Positions 36,101 through 51,100 of a stretch of 64,000 nt of DNA are shown here, piece by piece (the first letter of the stretch is position 1; every line of letters begins with the position of its first letter). The stretch spans positions 3,038,001 to 3,102,000 of the forward strand of contig BQMF02000002.1 of assembly GCA_027922465.2 (NCBI GenBank). Direction: 5' to 3'. This DNA comes from Turritopsis dohrnii (taxonomy: Eukaryota > Cnidaria > Hydrozoa > Anthoathecata > Oceaniidae). Made by a program: the position numbers and the translations under genes. The notes beneath the pieces were generated by a model. The model was not told the DNA's origin and searched no databases. It was given only the letters and a program-made list of their open reading frames with translations.

Positions 36101-39100
36101 CAAAATTAACAACTTAACAAAAAAACTCTAAATGTATAAACGAGAGATATTAATTATAAACAAGAAGCCGCTTGGCTTGAAGACTTCAGGACGTAACACA
36201 ACGATGCATATTTAGTCTCAAAATACAACATTGCCGAATTGTCAAATTATGTTCAAATCTAATAAAATGACTGGCAAATTCAAAATCAGCAACTTCCAAT
36301 TGTGAGTTGCAGAAACTTTTATGAATATTGCGGAAATTTCTAAGTTTGATCCAAATTTGGCCCGAATTACCCATTTCTGGTCAAATCTGACAAAATGACT
36401 GACAAATTCGTAATCAGCACCTTTCAAATGTGATCGGCGCAAAATTTTTTGAAATTTGAAGAACTTTCTAAATTTGGTCCAAATTTGACCTAAATTGGCC
36501 AATTTTAGTAAATTCTGGCAAAATAATTGTCAAATTTGAAATCAGCACCTTTCAATTGTGATCCGTGCAAAATTTCATGAAAATTGAAGAACTTTCGAAA
36601 TTTGGTCCAAATTTGGCCTAAATTGCCCAATTTTAGTCAAACCTGACAAAATCATTGTCAAATTTGAAATCAGCACCTTTCAATTGTGATCCGTGCAAAA
36701 TTTCATGAAAATTGAAGAACTTTCGAAATTTGGTCCAAATTTGGCCTAAATTGCCCAATTTAAGTCAAACCTGGCAATATCATTGTCAAATTTGAAATCA
36801 GCACCTTTCAATTGTGCTCTGTGCAAATTTTCATGAAAATTGGTCAACTGGAAGTCCTAATTTGACCAAATTTGCGAATTCGGCAACAATGTCATGTAAA
36901 CGCTGCACGAAAACATTCATAACTTGGAGGAGTAGTAGGAGGTGGAGAAACCACGGGTATTTTAAATACTTTACTCCACCACGGGTGTCCTAAAGTCAAC
37001 AAGAGCCAGATGGCGCAAAACGGTAGCAGCAAAAGTACTTGCCACAAAAATATTCGAAATTTTACTTAAAGTTCTTAAAAGTTCTGTAAAGGTTATTTCT
37101 TGAGATATCTTACTGGTGGAAAGCAGGCATAAAGTCTAATCATAACACACCAGCAACTTAATTTATTAGAAGACAAAGGATTTATACATGCGTGAGCAGT
37201 TTATAACGTACGTTTTTTTTATAAGAGCTTATGTAGAAAAAAAATGTATGTTTTGAATTATAATTTCTTAAAACCAAAAATGAATTCGAACAGATAACTG
37301 CCTTTTTTTAACTCGATTTTTGAAACCTCGGTGTTCAAAGACAGTACAGATAGCTAACAAACGTAGAAAGTAATAAGAAAGTCTGATCTGAGCTTTACTG
37401 ACACGAAAAACATATCTATTTTCAAGTGCCAAAGTACATTGATTCGTAACTAAAAGTCCCAGTTTTATGTAGACCTATTTGATTAGAATCCATTCCTTCA
37501 TCAATTAAGTGATAAAGTATCAAAGAAAACGTATTTTAAATGATTTAAAACCTTCGAAAATTCAAAAGGCTGCGTTCATTCATTAGAATGTATATTGAGT
37601 TTTTAGTTGGGACTCGCAGACTAATTGCCATTTCGACTGGAGTAGTAGTAGTAGGAGTAGTAGCAGGAATCCACGGGTGTTTTAATACGGTATATTCGCT
37701 TTCGCTGCTACCGTAACAAGAGCCAGATGGCGCAAAACGGTAGCAGCCAATTTGCTTCTGAAAATTATAAAGGAGTTCTTTAATTCTCTAGCACAAGCCA
37801 TACTACTACGTCAGTAAGCGATATTTTTTTCAATGTTTTTTAGTTTCATTAAAAATTTTAAACCAAATATGTTACTTGAAATTTCTATTATATAGTATAT
37901 GTTCATAGGCACTGGTACAGACCCCTGCGTACTCGCATTTAGTATCTATCCTCATTGCCTATTGCAGTTGTTCGTTTACCTATCCATATAGTCTGAATAT
38001 AGTTCAATTAGTATTTCCAATTCCTATCTCCCATCCAATTTTGTCCAATCCAACCTAGTTCATATCTCGTCATCTATTCCATTGGTGGTCTACCAGTATC
38101 ATGTTATTTTTTTAAGTCAAGTTAATTATTTATTTTATTTTCACCTTAAAATATTGAAAATGACAAACAGGCCTTGCATAACCGGTTTATCTTCGTATGG
38201 CTACATAGGTTATTTTTTTATTATTACTTCTAGTCGCAGGGACTAGTTATCGTCCCAATTCTGAGTCAATCTTCTAGATATCTAATTACTAACACTCTAC
38301 TTACCAATTCTACTTTGCTAGCGTAGCCGGTCAGAGCATCTCACTAGTATACATAATATTTTTTATAAATATAAATATTTTTCTAGACTTTGCACATATA
38401 TACTATATAATATTTTCAGCTGAAGAGCCAAATGTAAATTTTGGAGATTGAAATATACCATTATTATTATTATTATTATTATTATCTTGTTTTTATTAAA
38501 ATCTCACTGGTGGAAAACAGGCAAAAACGATAAAGTTAGTGATGGTTACTAAAATGATAAGTAAGTGTAAATAGGGTCTAATCATACTAGCATGTAGCCT
38601 TAGCTAAAAATGCCCCCGCGCTCAAGCATTCCAATTTGTACAGATAGCAAGCTATACATTAACAACAGAAACGAAAACAAGATTTTGGCCTAACAAAAAA
38701 TGTTTTGGTTGATTTGAGACCTGATATCAGGCAAACTAAATAATGTTATCTCTTAGGCCTAAGTCACACTGATGCTAATATACCTTTCAAAAAGTGTAAA
38801 TAAGGCTTAACAAGTAATATCAGAAAGTATTTGCTACAAACAAAAGAAATGTGTGAACTGAAACCATGGATACGTATTTTATAATCAAAATAAAATTTGT
38901 TAAACAATCTGTAAGAGCCAAAAGAAAAACAAAAAAACTTTTTCAAAAAAATAAATTAAAGCGAAAAATCCATTAGAAATCTGCGTTTCAAACTTTGATT
39001 TAAAACAAAAAGTAGCCAAAGTTTACATAAAAAGACAAGAAGAAAATATAAGAAGGTTTTATTGATCATGATCACACTAGGTTTGGAAGACAGTTAAAGA

Positions 39101-42100
39101 AGAAAAACACGAAGAACGACAATTTGTAATATGGCTTTCTCGTCTACACAGAAATCCAATTAAAATCTTTTTAAGGCAAGATACCCCCAAAAATCAGTGC
39201 ATAAAATAAAATTATTGAATGGAAGATTTGGAGCTAAAACATATGCAAAAATAAAATGTATGGTTGGCAAAATTTCGGATTTCAAGCTGTGCTTCAAAAT
39301 CCTTGTCGTTCACTTCACTAAAACAACACAAAAGTAACATGAAAAATGTCTAAGTAATTTTAGCATACAAACTTCCTAAACAACATAGTATAATATAATA
39401 ACAAATTAGGAAAAAGATACGAAAAAAAAATTCTGTCTCCCACCTACGGTACCAAAAGCAAAATCAGCTAATAATTGTATACCACCGTGTAACAGCAACA
39501 CGAAAAGTTGGAAGATGATGGACAAAATCGAAAACTGACTTTCGCCTATGTCGTGAAACTACTATGCCTCCTCGCTCGCTTACGCTCGCTGTGGGGGCAA
39601 AAACACCAGAAGTTAATTAATAAAAGACAAAAGAATTATACATGCGTGAGCTGTGCAACGTTTTTATAAAGAAATTTTTTTTACAAGAACTTATGCTGCC
39701 TTCCTTGAACTAGATCTTTGAAAGCCACAAAACAGTGCAGTTAGAGCTAACAAACGAGGTGCTATAGGAAGGTTTGAACCGATAACAAGAAAAACAACAT
39801 ATTTCAAATTTCAAGTATCAAAGTATTTTCAGTTAGCAGAAGTAACTATAAGTCCCATTTTTATGTTAACCTATTTCATTATAATTCATTCTTTCATGAG
39901 TTCAGTTAGAAAATATTAGAGAAAACGTGTTTTTAAATTTTTGATATGTAAAACATTCAAAAATTCGAAGGCTGCGTTCAATCACTAGAATTTATATGGC
40001 GTTATTAGTTGTGTCTCGCAGACTCTAAACCGTAGACTAATTGCCATTTCGACCGGAGGAGGAGGCGGAGGAGGAGGAGTCCACGGGTGTTTTAATACGG
40101 TATTCGCTTTCTCTGCTACCGAATAACTCATGTTTACACAAAATGCATGAAAGATCAGTCGAAGAAAAAAAAGATTATTTAATGTGAAAACGTTTATTTG
40201 GAAATAAATCGCTTTCTTGTAAAAGCATCCAAGAACTTTCCCTACCACTGAAAAGCTTACAATCTTTTTAGATACATTGCTGGGAAAAACTTTTTTTTGA
40301 TTTTTTTGATGTATGTAACATATACTGTATCCTTAAGAATTCTGTTTCAATGATGACTTTCAAAATGTTTCAGAAGTTTAGAAAACACAAAGATTGTAAT
40401 CTACACTTTCTTACGCAGCCTATCAATAATTTACTTGTTGAGTGCATGATCGTATTAACAATAATGTTAGAAGCGTAGTCCTGCGAGGTAAAAATGATTC
40501 GAAAAACTTTTCCATCGCTAAATAGAGCATACCTCAGATTCAGGGAAAGCAAACGTAAAACAATGATTTGAACCTTGCATGAATATTTTGTATTCAAGAA
40601 GAGGGGGAAGAAGAAGAAGAAAAGGAACATGAAACAGAAGAACTGGACAAGCAGACCCCCAGTTGAAAACAGACTGTGCCCTTTGGACACTTTGCCCCTC
40701 CCCCCCCCCCCCCCCCCCCAAAAAAAAAAAAAAAAAAAAAAGTTCAAGACCTTCCGACGGCCCTGAATGTATGTATGTATGTATATATAGCATAGCTAAG
40801 AATTTATGACTTTTAAAATGTTGCGGACGTTTAGAAAACACAAAGATTGTAATCTACACTTTCCTTGGTCCTTGATTGACAGTTAGCAGGATTATTGGTA
40901 ATATTAAAGAGAAAAAATTTATATGTAAATTTATATTTATAATGGTTAATCAATTTATGGTAGCAACTATTTATGACAAACATACCTGCTTTCTCAGACA
41001 ATGAGGTAATCTTATTTTCTATCAGGAACATGTCTTGTATTACTTCAAGACTGCCATCTTCAGGTGCAGAAAAAAAATACAATTTATCACAGGAGTAATC
41101 TCCAGCTTTCAAAGAATTTTCTTTTTCACACCATCCCATTTTCAATGCAGCTGTCACCATATAAGATGATTCGATCTTCCTTACTTGTAACTTATATGGA
41201 ATACTGCCATCAGCCAACACCTTAGGATCTCTTATTAAAATGGAAGAGAACGCAGGTACACCACAGTCACTTCCCTGACAAGAAAATTCTTCTAAGATCA
41301 TTACATGTAAGCAGGAGCCTTTAGGCATAGTTTGAAGGAAATTTGGTGGTAAAAGAATCTTCCCTTTTAACGTGATCTGTTCAGAACCTGAGAAAAGTAA
41401 GATACAAATCAATTATATTTTGAGAATGAGAACTATTCACAGTTCAATAATAATTTCACATTTTCTAAACTGAAAACTTACGTGAACTAATATCATCTTC
41501 GCATATGAAATCATGTGTTTTAAAAAGACTTTTGTCTTTGCATTGGGCATTCTTTAGTTCACAATCATTAGCATATGCTTTCCCATTAGTTCCACAAACA
41601 AGTTTGTAAATTTTAGGGCATGGTATAACACAATTACATATAGGTTTTGGTTGACCACGTTTTGTTCTTGTGCCTGGTTTTTCTTTTCCTGAAGCAGGGT
41701 CAACACACCAACACTCATTGTTGGAAGCATGGCATTGGAGATCTGTGTAGGACCCATCTGGATTGCATTTTGGAACAAACGCACCAGGTGGAGGTATACC
41801 AATGGGAGATGTTTTCCATTTTTCTCTTTCCTCAAAACAGAAAGCTAAAAACACCGTAATAGACCTCACACTTAATTTGTGCTCACATTTTTATAAAGTG
41901 CCTGATGTGAAACATACAATCATCATAAAACATTATCCTTACATTTTGATAAGCATTCTTTCAATGTGCAGCGAACAGTTCCCATTCTATCAGCTTTCTT
42001 AGCAGCACAAAAACTGAATGTAAATTTATGAATATTAAAACTCAATGATATATTTAAATGAATATATCTTAAAGAATAGAATATTATGATAATACCATGA

Positions 42101-45100
42101 GTTACAATCTTTCTTAAACGTTTGTCCATCCTGATATTTTTTGCCATTATGATAACAGAAACCTATGAAGAAATTCCTGGATGCAGATGTGAGAAATTTT
42201 ATTGTTGTTTGCTGGGTTTTCTATGGCCAGCATTCATTTGGTGGTTTAATGACATGAGATGTAACCAATGAAATATCTTTTAGTTACCAGTTTTTTTAGG
42301 ATAAGCATAATACCGCTTATGATTCTTAAAAAAATAAGGACAACATATTTTGCTAGGCAACCTTTTACTTCATCATTCTCTTTCTTTTCCTGATCTACTG
42401 TGTGTGAAAATCAGTTCTGTTTCTTAACTATGTATACCTGTAGGACATTTAATCGTAGTACACAGCCATTCACCATTTGGAGCACATGAGCTAAGAATAA
42501 GTAATTTATCACTTTAGTTCATGTTTTGAATATTAAAGTTAAATAAAACAAAAAGTAACTAACCATGGGTTACAGTCTTCATACCGAACAGAACCCTCAT
42601 CATATACTTTCCCTTTAAACTGACACTCTAAAAATGAAGAACATTGAAAAACTTGAAATTAAAGAAAAAATATTAAAATGCTAAAAACAAGGAAATAAAC
42701 ATACTGCTAGGACATCCAACCTCTGTACAACCTACATATCCGACTTCATTAGCATTATTAGCAGAACAGGTGCTAAATTATGAAAAAAAGATATTATAGG
42801 AATATAAAACAACTTCTGATTTACATTTCAGTGACAATGCAATTTGATGAAAGATTACTCATTCAAAACCTGTATCTATTTAATAAGCAAAGAACGCAAA
42901 TTTTAAAACGTGTAATATTTGATAAAAATTATTATGAAGCTTTTCGTCAGATAAGTAACATCTTCAAGTATAAACAAAAATTAAAAATTATCTACATTAT
43001 ATACATAATTTAAAAGCCATAATTATCGAAACAAAAAAACCAAGTGCGATTGAACTATCAAAAACCTCTCTTCGTTTGAGTTGGACCAGGAGCGCCTGAA
43101 GTATGGACTACATCACAGCTTTATTGACAAAAATAAATTTGTTATAAAGGACCTAGCTATAGAGTTTATTACTGTTTCTGGCTGTATCTATTTCTGAGCA
43201 TAAAATTCTGGTTAAGTTTCTTTTGTTGAAGTAGAGTATCCAACATTTTTATGCTATCTGCAGCTAAAACAAGATCATAACCCTTTAATTATTACCAGGT
43301 ATTGCAATCATTTTGGAACGTTTGTCCATCCTTATACTCCTGGCCATTGTAATAGCAGACACCTGAAAAAAATACAACGAAAATCAACCTTCCAAAATCA
43401 TCATAAAATCTGTGAATAAATGAAGTTTTATTTAACCAGTTGGACATCCAATAATAGTGCAGAACCAATTTCCGTCTTCTCCACAAGTGCTAATAAAAAA
43501 TAAAAATATGCAAACAGACTTTTGATTTTAGGTATAGCTAGACGAAATAGTAAATGATTGAAATATCTCACCAGGAATTACATTCTTCCCATCTTAGATT
43601 ACCGGTTTCGTAAAATTTACCATTAAATATACATCCTACAAAAAACTGAATCTTTACAAGAAGCTGGATGTATTTTTCTTATTAATTCTCATTAAGTTAA
43701 GTCAATAGTTCAAACTTTTTTTAACATTTTCTTAAAACCTTATTCACTGAAACTTTCTATAAAGACTGGTTTGTGTAAAATATTGACAAATGTTGCAAAT
43801 CTGTACAACAAAGAGTTTGGATATGCATCCAGTTTGCTAGGGTAAAATATTGTTAAAGAGGTGATTAAACAAATTGTGTCTTTTCTTTCAATCCCCGTAC
43901 CCTTTTCATTAACATTATCGAATTTAATCAAAGAATCTCGCAGATATATTTTGTTCGGCTTTTTTATCCATTTTTCGAAGATTTTTACAAGGACCGATAC
44001 ACCAAAATATACAAAATATACTTAACAGATTCCTCTAATCAGAAATGAAAAAATTATGTGAAACACCGGTACTTTTTTTTTGACTCACGTTTACACGACA
44101 CATACGTTTACAGTAAACATACGTTTCGCGAGTTTTTGGACAGCTAATGAAAATAAAACGTCGCGTGAATGAGAGACAGTGAATTTTTTGGAAAAAGGTA
44201 CTAGAATGGAAAACAGAAATTTCAGTCTACGCAAATAAATCATTATCAAACTCGATGTGAATTAAATACTCCCCCTTTCACAACCATCACCACTACAACT
44301 GTCGCCCAAGAATTTTAGGGATAAGCTTCCAAGTTACATAGCCTTAGTAATAATTTCGTCTTTGTTTGATATTATAGAGCTTACTTTGTAAGTCCCCAAA
44401 ACATTAAAAATGCACCTAATTGCGAGCGTAAGCGAGCGAGGAGGTATAGTAGTTTCACGAGATAGGCGAATGTCAGTTTCCGATTTTGTTCATCATCATC
44501 ATCTTCATCATCGTTCAACATTTCGTGTTGACGTTACACGGTGGTAACAATTATTAGCTGCCTTTACTATTTTTCGTTTCAAAACATGGTACTGTAAGTG
44601 GGAGACAGAGTGTTTTTTCGTATTTCTTTCCTAATTTATTATTAAATTATACTATGTTATTTAGAAGGTTCGTATGCTAAAATTGCTTAGACATTTTTCA
44701 TATTACTTAATGTGTTGTTTTAGTGAAGTGAACGACTAGGATTTTGAAGCCCAGTGGCGGACCTAGAGGTATGTCGAAATTTGTGTAGGAGAGTGTTAGC
44801 AATTTAACCATAAAAGAAAAGCGTTCAAATAATCCCATTGGTAATATAAATTGAATTCACAAATTATGTTAAGGCTCTCCTACACAAATTTCGACATACC
44901 TCTAGATCCGCCACTGAGCACAGCTTGAAATCTGAAATTTTGCCAACAACATGTTATTTTTGTATATGTTTTAGCTCTAAATCTTTCAATAAATTTTATT
45001 CAATGAACTGATTTTTGGCAAATCTTGTCTTAAAAAGATTTTAATTGGATTTCTGTGTATACAAGAAAGCCATATTACAAATTGTTGTTCTTTGTGTTAT

Positions 45101-48100
45101 TACGGTAGCAGCGTAAGCGAATACCGTATTAAAACACCCTTGGACTCCTACTACTCTACTCCTACTCCTCCGGCCGAAACGGCAGTTTTTAGCCTACGCT
45201 TAACAGTCGATCAGATTTCGTTCAGAAAATCATATGAAATCTCACAAAGGAACGCAGTCTAAAAATATTTGAAGGTTATATCCAGCAAACATTCTAAAAT
45301 AAATTTTTCTAACATTTCATCGCTTAATAATACATGAAGAAAGAGATATTTTGGTAGTAAGGCCTTAAGTTAAAAGTAGTAAGTAGTTACTTTTACTAAA
45401 AATGCTTAACATTTGGATGTAAGGTAGCTACGATTTTATCGTCGGTAGTTCAACCTTAACGAACTTTTTAATTACATCTAAAATTTGTCAGCTATCTAAA
45501 CCGTCATTTTGCGTTAAATATTTCAAAGATCACAGTTTTTGGGAAGGTTTCTTGAGTCCATGGAATCTTTGTTATTGTTTTTAATTTTTTTCGAAACAGA
45601 CGCGTTTTTTTTACACATAAGTTCTTATAATTTTTTTCTTGAAAAAATTCGACTCATGTATGTACATTTCTTTGTTTTGAAAATTATTTGCTGGTGGCGT
45701 TTCTTAATAAGACCCCATTTACATTCGATAAGACCTCTTTACACTAACTATTTTTTTTATGGCAATTTTTGGTCGTGCTTTCGAAAGTATCCTGCTTGCT
45801 GCTACCGTTTTGCGCCATCTGGCTCTTGTTCTTCTTAAACTGTCCTCCAAACCTAGTGTGATCATGATCAATAAAACCTTTTTGGATTTCTGCGTAAGCA
45901 AGAAAGCCTTTACGATCGTCTTTGTTTTTTTTGGATTTCTGCGTAAGCAAGAAATACTTTACGATCGTCCGTGTTTTTCTGTTTTTTGGATTTCTGCGTA
46001 AGCAAGAAATACTTTACGATCGTCCGTGTTTTTCTGTTTTTTCATCTTACTGTCCAAACCTACGCATTTTTGTTTCTTAAATTTCATTGGTTCATAAAAA
46101 AGCCGTCTTAATTGTCATTGGTGCATAATGCCCGATTTCTACGAAAGGGTGCTAATTTAGCCACCTCCACTTAAATAGCGATAGTTTATTGGCTGATTTT
46201 CGCCATGCCATGTGATCGTCCACAAAACGTTTTAAAAATGGCAGAGAAAGAACGTGTGTAGTTTGCTAAAAGTTTCTTTGATGGAAATATGGCTTTAAAA
46301 GAAGTTAATACAGCTTATAATTTTATATAAAGAATTGCATTACTGTTGAGAACTTATCATGTTCACAAAATTAAATTACAGTGTGGTTATTCTGTTTTTT
46401 GAAAGAAGTTTTCTTGAAGTTTAAAATATGAAAACAGTGCCAATACATGGTGTGTGGAAGAAAAGGTATTTCTTGTTTTATTTTTGCTCCAAGCCTTTTT
46501 AAATATGAAAGACCTTCGTGTATTTTGTATGTGTATGCATGTTTGAAGTCAATTTTTAGAAGCTTTTGGATTTTTAAAGCTCAGCTTAGCTTCCTTTCAG
46601 CTCCTCCTCAACATCACCAACATATGCACTTTATACAGCTATTTATACTATATTTAGTAGCAATTTTTGGATGTATTCTGGCTATATCAGCTTATCTCTT
46701 TTCTCCCTACGTATGTTGTATTTTTTTTAACTTTTAGATTAGATATGAGCTTTAATTTCTAAGTAATTATTATTGTGATATATTTTTCATTCTGAGGAGA
46801 TCAATATAGAAACTTTATATATTAGTTTGTGCTGCCCAAAGGATATGTTGGTTACCGCCAGTATACACAATCTTTTTATAGGATTCGTTATATTTAATGT
46901 GGTTAAATTAAAGTTTCGTATTGTGTCGATGCACTTTTTTGGAGTACGTGGGTGGCAAATATCCAGTAACAATCATTCAGCTTATTCGTACAAAAAAAAC
47001 AGATCTTCATAAATGATCTTCGCGATAGCATAAAGAAAAGCCCCTTTTTTATGTTATGGTAGGCTGACTTTCTTGACGAACATTGTCAGTCGCATCAATG
47101 TTTTTGTTTATTTAATGCTGATGCTTCTCGAGCTGAATGATGTGACTGTCTTAGTTTTGCAGGACTAGTGTGCTAGTGTTGCATTTTTGTGGCATTTTCA
47201 GCAGCAAAGCTTGCAGAAATCCTTCTGCCCGGTAGGGCATCTTGTTCATCTTACTGTCCAAACCTACGCATTTTTGTTTCTTAAATTTCATTGGTTCATA
47301 AAAAAGCCGTCTCAATCGTGATTGGTGCATAATGCCCGATTTCTACGAAAGGGTGCTAATTTAGCCACCTCCACTTAAATAGCGATAGTTTATTGGCTGA
47401 TTTTCGCCATGCCATGTGATCGTCCACAAAACGTTTTAAAAATGGCAGCGAAAGAACGTGTGTAGTTTGCTAAAAGTTTCTTTGATGGAAATATGGCTTT
47501 AAAAGAAGTTAATACAGCTTATAATTTTATATAAAGAATTGCATTACTGTTGGGAGCTTATCATGTTCACAAAATTAAATTACAGTGTGGTTATTCTGTT
47601 TTTTGAAAGAAGTTTTCTTGAAGTTTAAAATATGAAAACAGTGCCAATACATGGTGTGTGGAAGAAAAGGTATTTCTTGTTTTATTTTTGCTCCAAGCCT
47701 TTTTAAATATGAAAGACCTTCGTGTATTTTGTATGTGTATGCATGTTTGAAGTCAATTTTTAGAAGCTTTTGGATTTTTAAAGCTCAGCTTAGCTTCCTT
47801 TCAGCTCCTCCCCAACATCACCAACATATGCACTTTATACAGCTATTTATACTATATTTAGTAGCAATTTTTGGATGTATTCTGGCTATATCAGCTTATC
47901 TCTTTTCTCCCTACGTATGTGGTATTTTTTTTAACTTTTAGATTAGATATGAGCTTTAATTTCTAAGTAATTATTATTGTGATATTTATATTTTTCATTC
48001 TGAGGAGATCAATATAGAAACTTTATATATTAGTTTGTGCTGCCCAAACGATATGTTGGTTACCGCCAGTATACACAATCTTTTTATAGGATTCGTTATA

Positions 48101-51100
48101 TTTAATGTGGTTAAATTAAAGTTTCGTATTGTGTCGATGCACTTTTTTGGAGTACGTGGGTGGCAAATATCCAGTAACAATCATTCAGCTTATTCGTACA
48201 AAAAAACAGATCTTCATAAATGATCTCCGCGATAGCATAAAGAAAAGCCCCTTTTTTATGTTATGGTAGGCTGACTTTCTTGACGAACATTGTCAGTCGC
48301 ATTAATATTTTTGTTTATTTAATGCTGATGCTTCTCGAGCTGAATGATGTGACTGTCTTAGTTTTGCAGGACTAGTGTGCTAGTGTTGCATTTTTGTGGC
48401 ATTTTCAGCAGCAAAGCTTGCAGAAATCCTTCTGCCCGGTAGGGCATCTTGTTTTTTTTTTTTTCATCTTACTGTCCAAACCTAGTCATATTTGTTTCTC
48501 CAATTTGATTGGTTCATAAAAAAGCCGTCTCAATCGTGATTGGTACATAATGCCCGATTTCTACGAAAGGGTGCTAATATAGCCACCCTAACTTCAATAG
48601 CGATAGTTTATTGGCTGATTTTCGCCATGCCATGTGATCGTCCACAAAACGTTTTAAAAATGGCAGCGAAAGAACGTGTGTAGTTTGCTAAAAGTTTCTT
48701 TGATGGAAATATGGCTTTAAAAGAAGTTAATACAGCTTATAATTTTATATAAAGAATTGCATTACTGTTGGGAACTTATCATGTTCACAAAATTAAATTA
48801 CAGTGTGGTTATTCTGTTTTTTGAAAGAAGTTTTCTTGAAGTTTAAAATATGAAAACAGTGCCAATACATATGGTGTGTGGAAGAAAAGGTATTTCTTGT
48901 TTTATTTTTGCTCCAAGCCTTTTTAAATATGAAAGACCTTCGTGTATTTTGTATGTGTATGCATGTTTGAAGTCAATTTTTAGAAGCTTTTGGATTTTTA
49001 AAGCTCAGCTTAGCTTCCTTTCAGCTCCTCCCCAACATCACCAACATATGCACTTTATACAGCTATTTATACTATATTTAGTAGCAATTTTTGGATGTAT
49101 TCTGGCTATATCAGCTTATCTTTTTTCTCCCTACGTATGTTGTATTTTTTTAACTTTAAGATTAGATATGAGCTTTAATTTCTAAGTAATTATTATTGTG
49201 ATATTTATATTTTTCATTCTGAGGAGAGATCAATATATATAGAAACTTTATATATTAGTTTGTGCTGCCCAAACGATATGTTGGTTACCGCCAGTATACA
49301 CAATCTTTTTATAGGATTCGTTATATTTAATGTGGTTAAATTAAAGTTTCGTATTGTGTCGATGCACTTTTTTGGAGTACGTGGGTGGCAAATATCCAGT
49401 AACAATCATTCAGCTTATTCGTACAAAAAAACAGATCTTCATAAATGATCTCCGCGATAGCATAAAGAAAAGCCCCTTTTTTATGTTATGGTAGGCTGAC
49501 TTTCTTGACGAAAACATTGTCAGTCGCATCAATATTTTTGTTTATTTAATGCTGATGCTTCTCGAGCTGAATGATGTGACTGTCTTAGTTTTGCAGGACT
49601 AGTGTGCTAGTGTTGCATTTTTGTGGCATTTTCAGCAGCAAAGCTTGCAGAAATCCTTCTGCCCGGTAGGGCATCTTGTTATAGTTTTTTATGTAAACTT
49701 TGGCTATTTTTTATTTTGAATCAAAGTTTGAAACGCAGTTTTCTAATGATTTTTCGCTTAAATTTTTTTTTTTTGAAAAAGTTTTTTTGGCTCTTACAGA
49801 ACGTTTTTAACATATCTTATTTTAATTAAAAGATACGTTACCATGGTTTCAGTTCACACATTTCTTTTGTTTGTAGCAAATACTTTCTGATATTACTTGT
49901 TAAGCCTTATTTACACTTTTTGAAAAGTATACTAGCATCAGCCTAAGAGATAACATAAAGTAACAAAGTTTTGTGCAGATTTCCATCTGTTTAAGTGTAG
50001 ATCTATTTCGTTTGCATATTGCAAGTTGGTTTTGAAATACCGTCAGGCTCCCTAAAAAACTGATTTTATCGAAATATTTAATCATATGACTTTGTCACAT
50101 ATCAGGTCCCAAATGAACCAAAACAATTTTTTTCGGCTAAAAACTTGTTTTCGTTTCTGTTGTGAATGTATAGCTTGCTGTGTGTACAAATTGGAATGCT
50201 TGAGCGCGAGCATTTTTAGCTAAAGCTACATGCTAGTTATAAAATTATTAAGTTTACTCACTTTTTTTGCCTCAACTTAGATTGTTTTTATATCCACAGG
50301 GAGGGTATTCGAGAAAAGGCGCACTTCTTCAATAATTGAGTTCATTAGACTCGTATTTCTATTATGTTGAGGTTTAAAAAAAATAAATAAATAAAATGCA
50401 ACACTGTTCAAATGTTTTTCCGTCCGAAATCAAAAAAAGTGTCCGAAAGTTTTTCTACCAAAAATTTCCTTCCTGAATGTTTTTCTGATTTCATATGGTT
50501 TCATATGGTCCGAACTTTTCCAATCATGATGTACACAAAATAAAACATTTGACTTTCTAGTTCCACGGCGGTTGTAATAATGGTCTTTCAACTGAAACTG
50601 GTTAAAAATCTGGTTAAAAAACTTCAAGAAAGAAAACCTTTTACGTTTTTGTTTTTATTGGTTGGAGCTAATTTTCACTTAGTCGGGTTATCAAGTAATT
50701 GTCATAAATTTTCGTCTCGAGAGTCAGTGTTTACATTAAATTCACTCACTGAATGAAGTTACATGAACATTACATGAACATTGTGTACTTAACGATGATA
50801 ACATTTATCATTTATCATGCAATCTTCGCGTCTCACATGAGATATGCCTGTCAAATTTGGGGATTGTGTGATAACTCTGTAACTCACAGAATTCTCACAC
50901 TCCAAAACACTGCCTTAAGGCTCATTACCTTTAACGGCCCTAGGGCATCTGCCACATCCTTATTTGCACAGTTGCGCATTCTGAAATTTTTTGACCTTGT
51001 TAAGGTTTCGAACATTTTATATGTTCATAAATACCTTAATTGCGATTTGCCAACAGATACTCTCAACACTCTTGAGTTTAACAAAACAAATCACTCAATT

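Noticed and set aside
40370..40841. Minus-strand ORFs with Phe and Gly runs
   Set aside because: Created by the C/A homopolymer; no domain or splice context.
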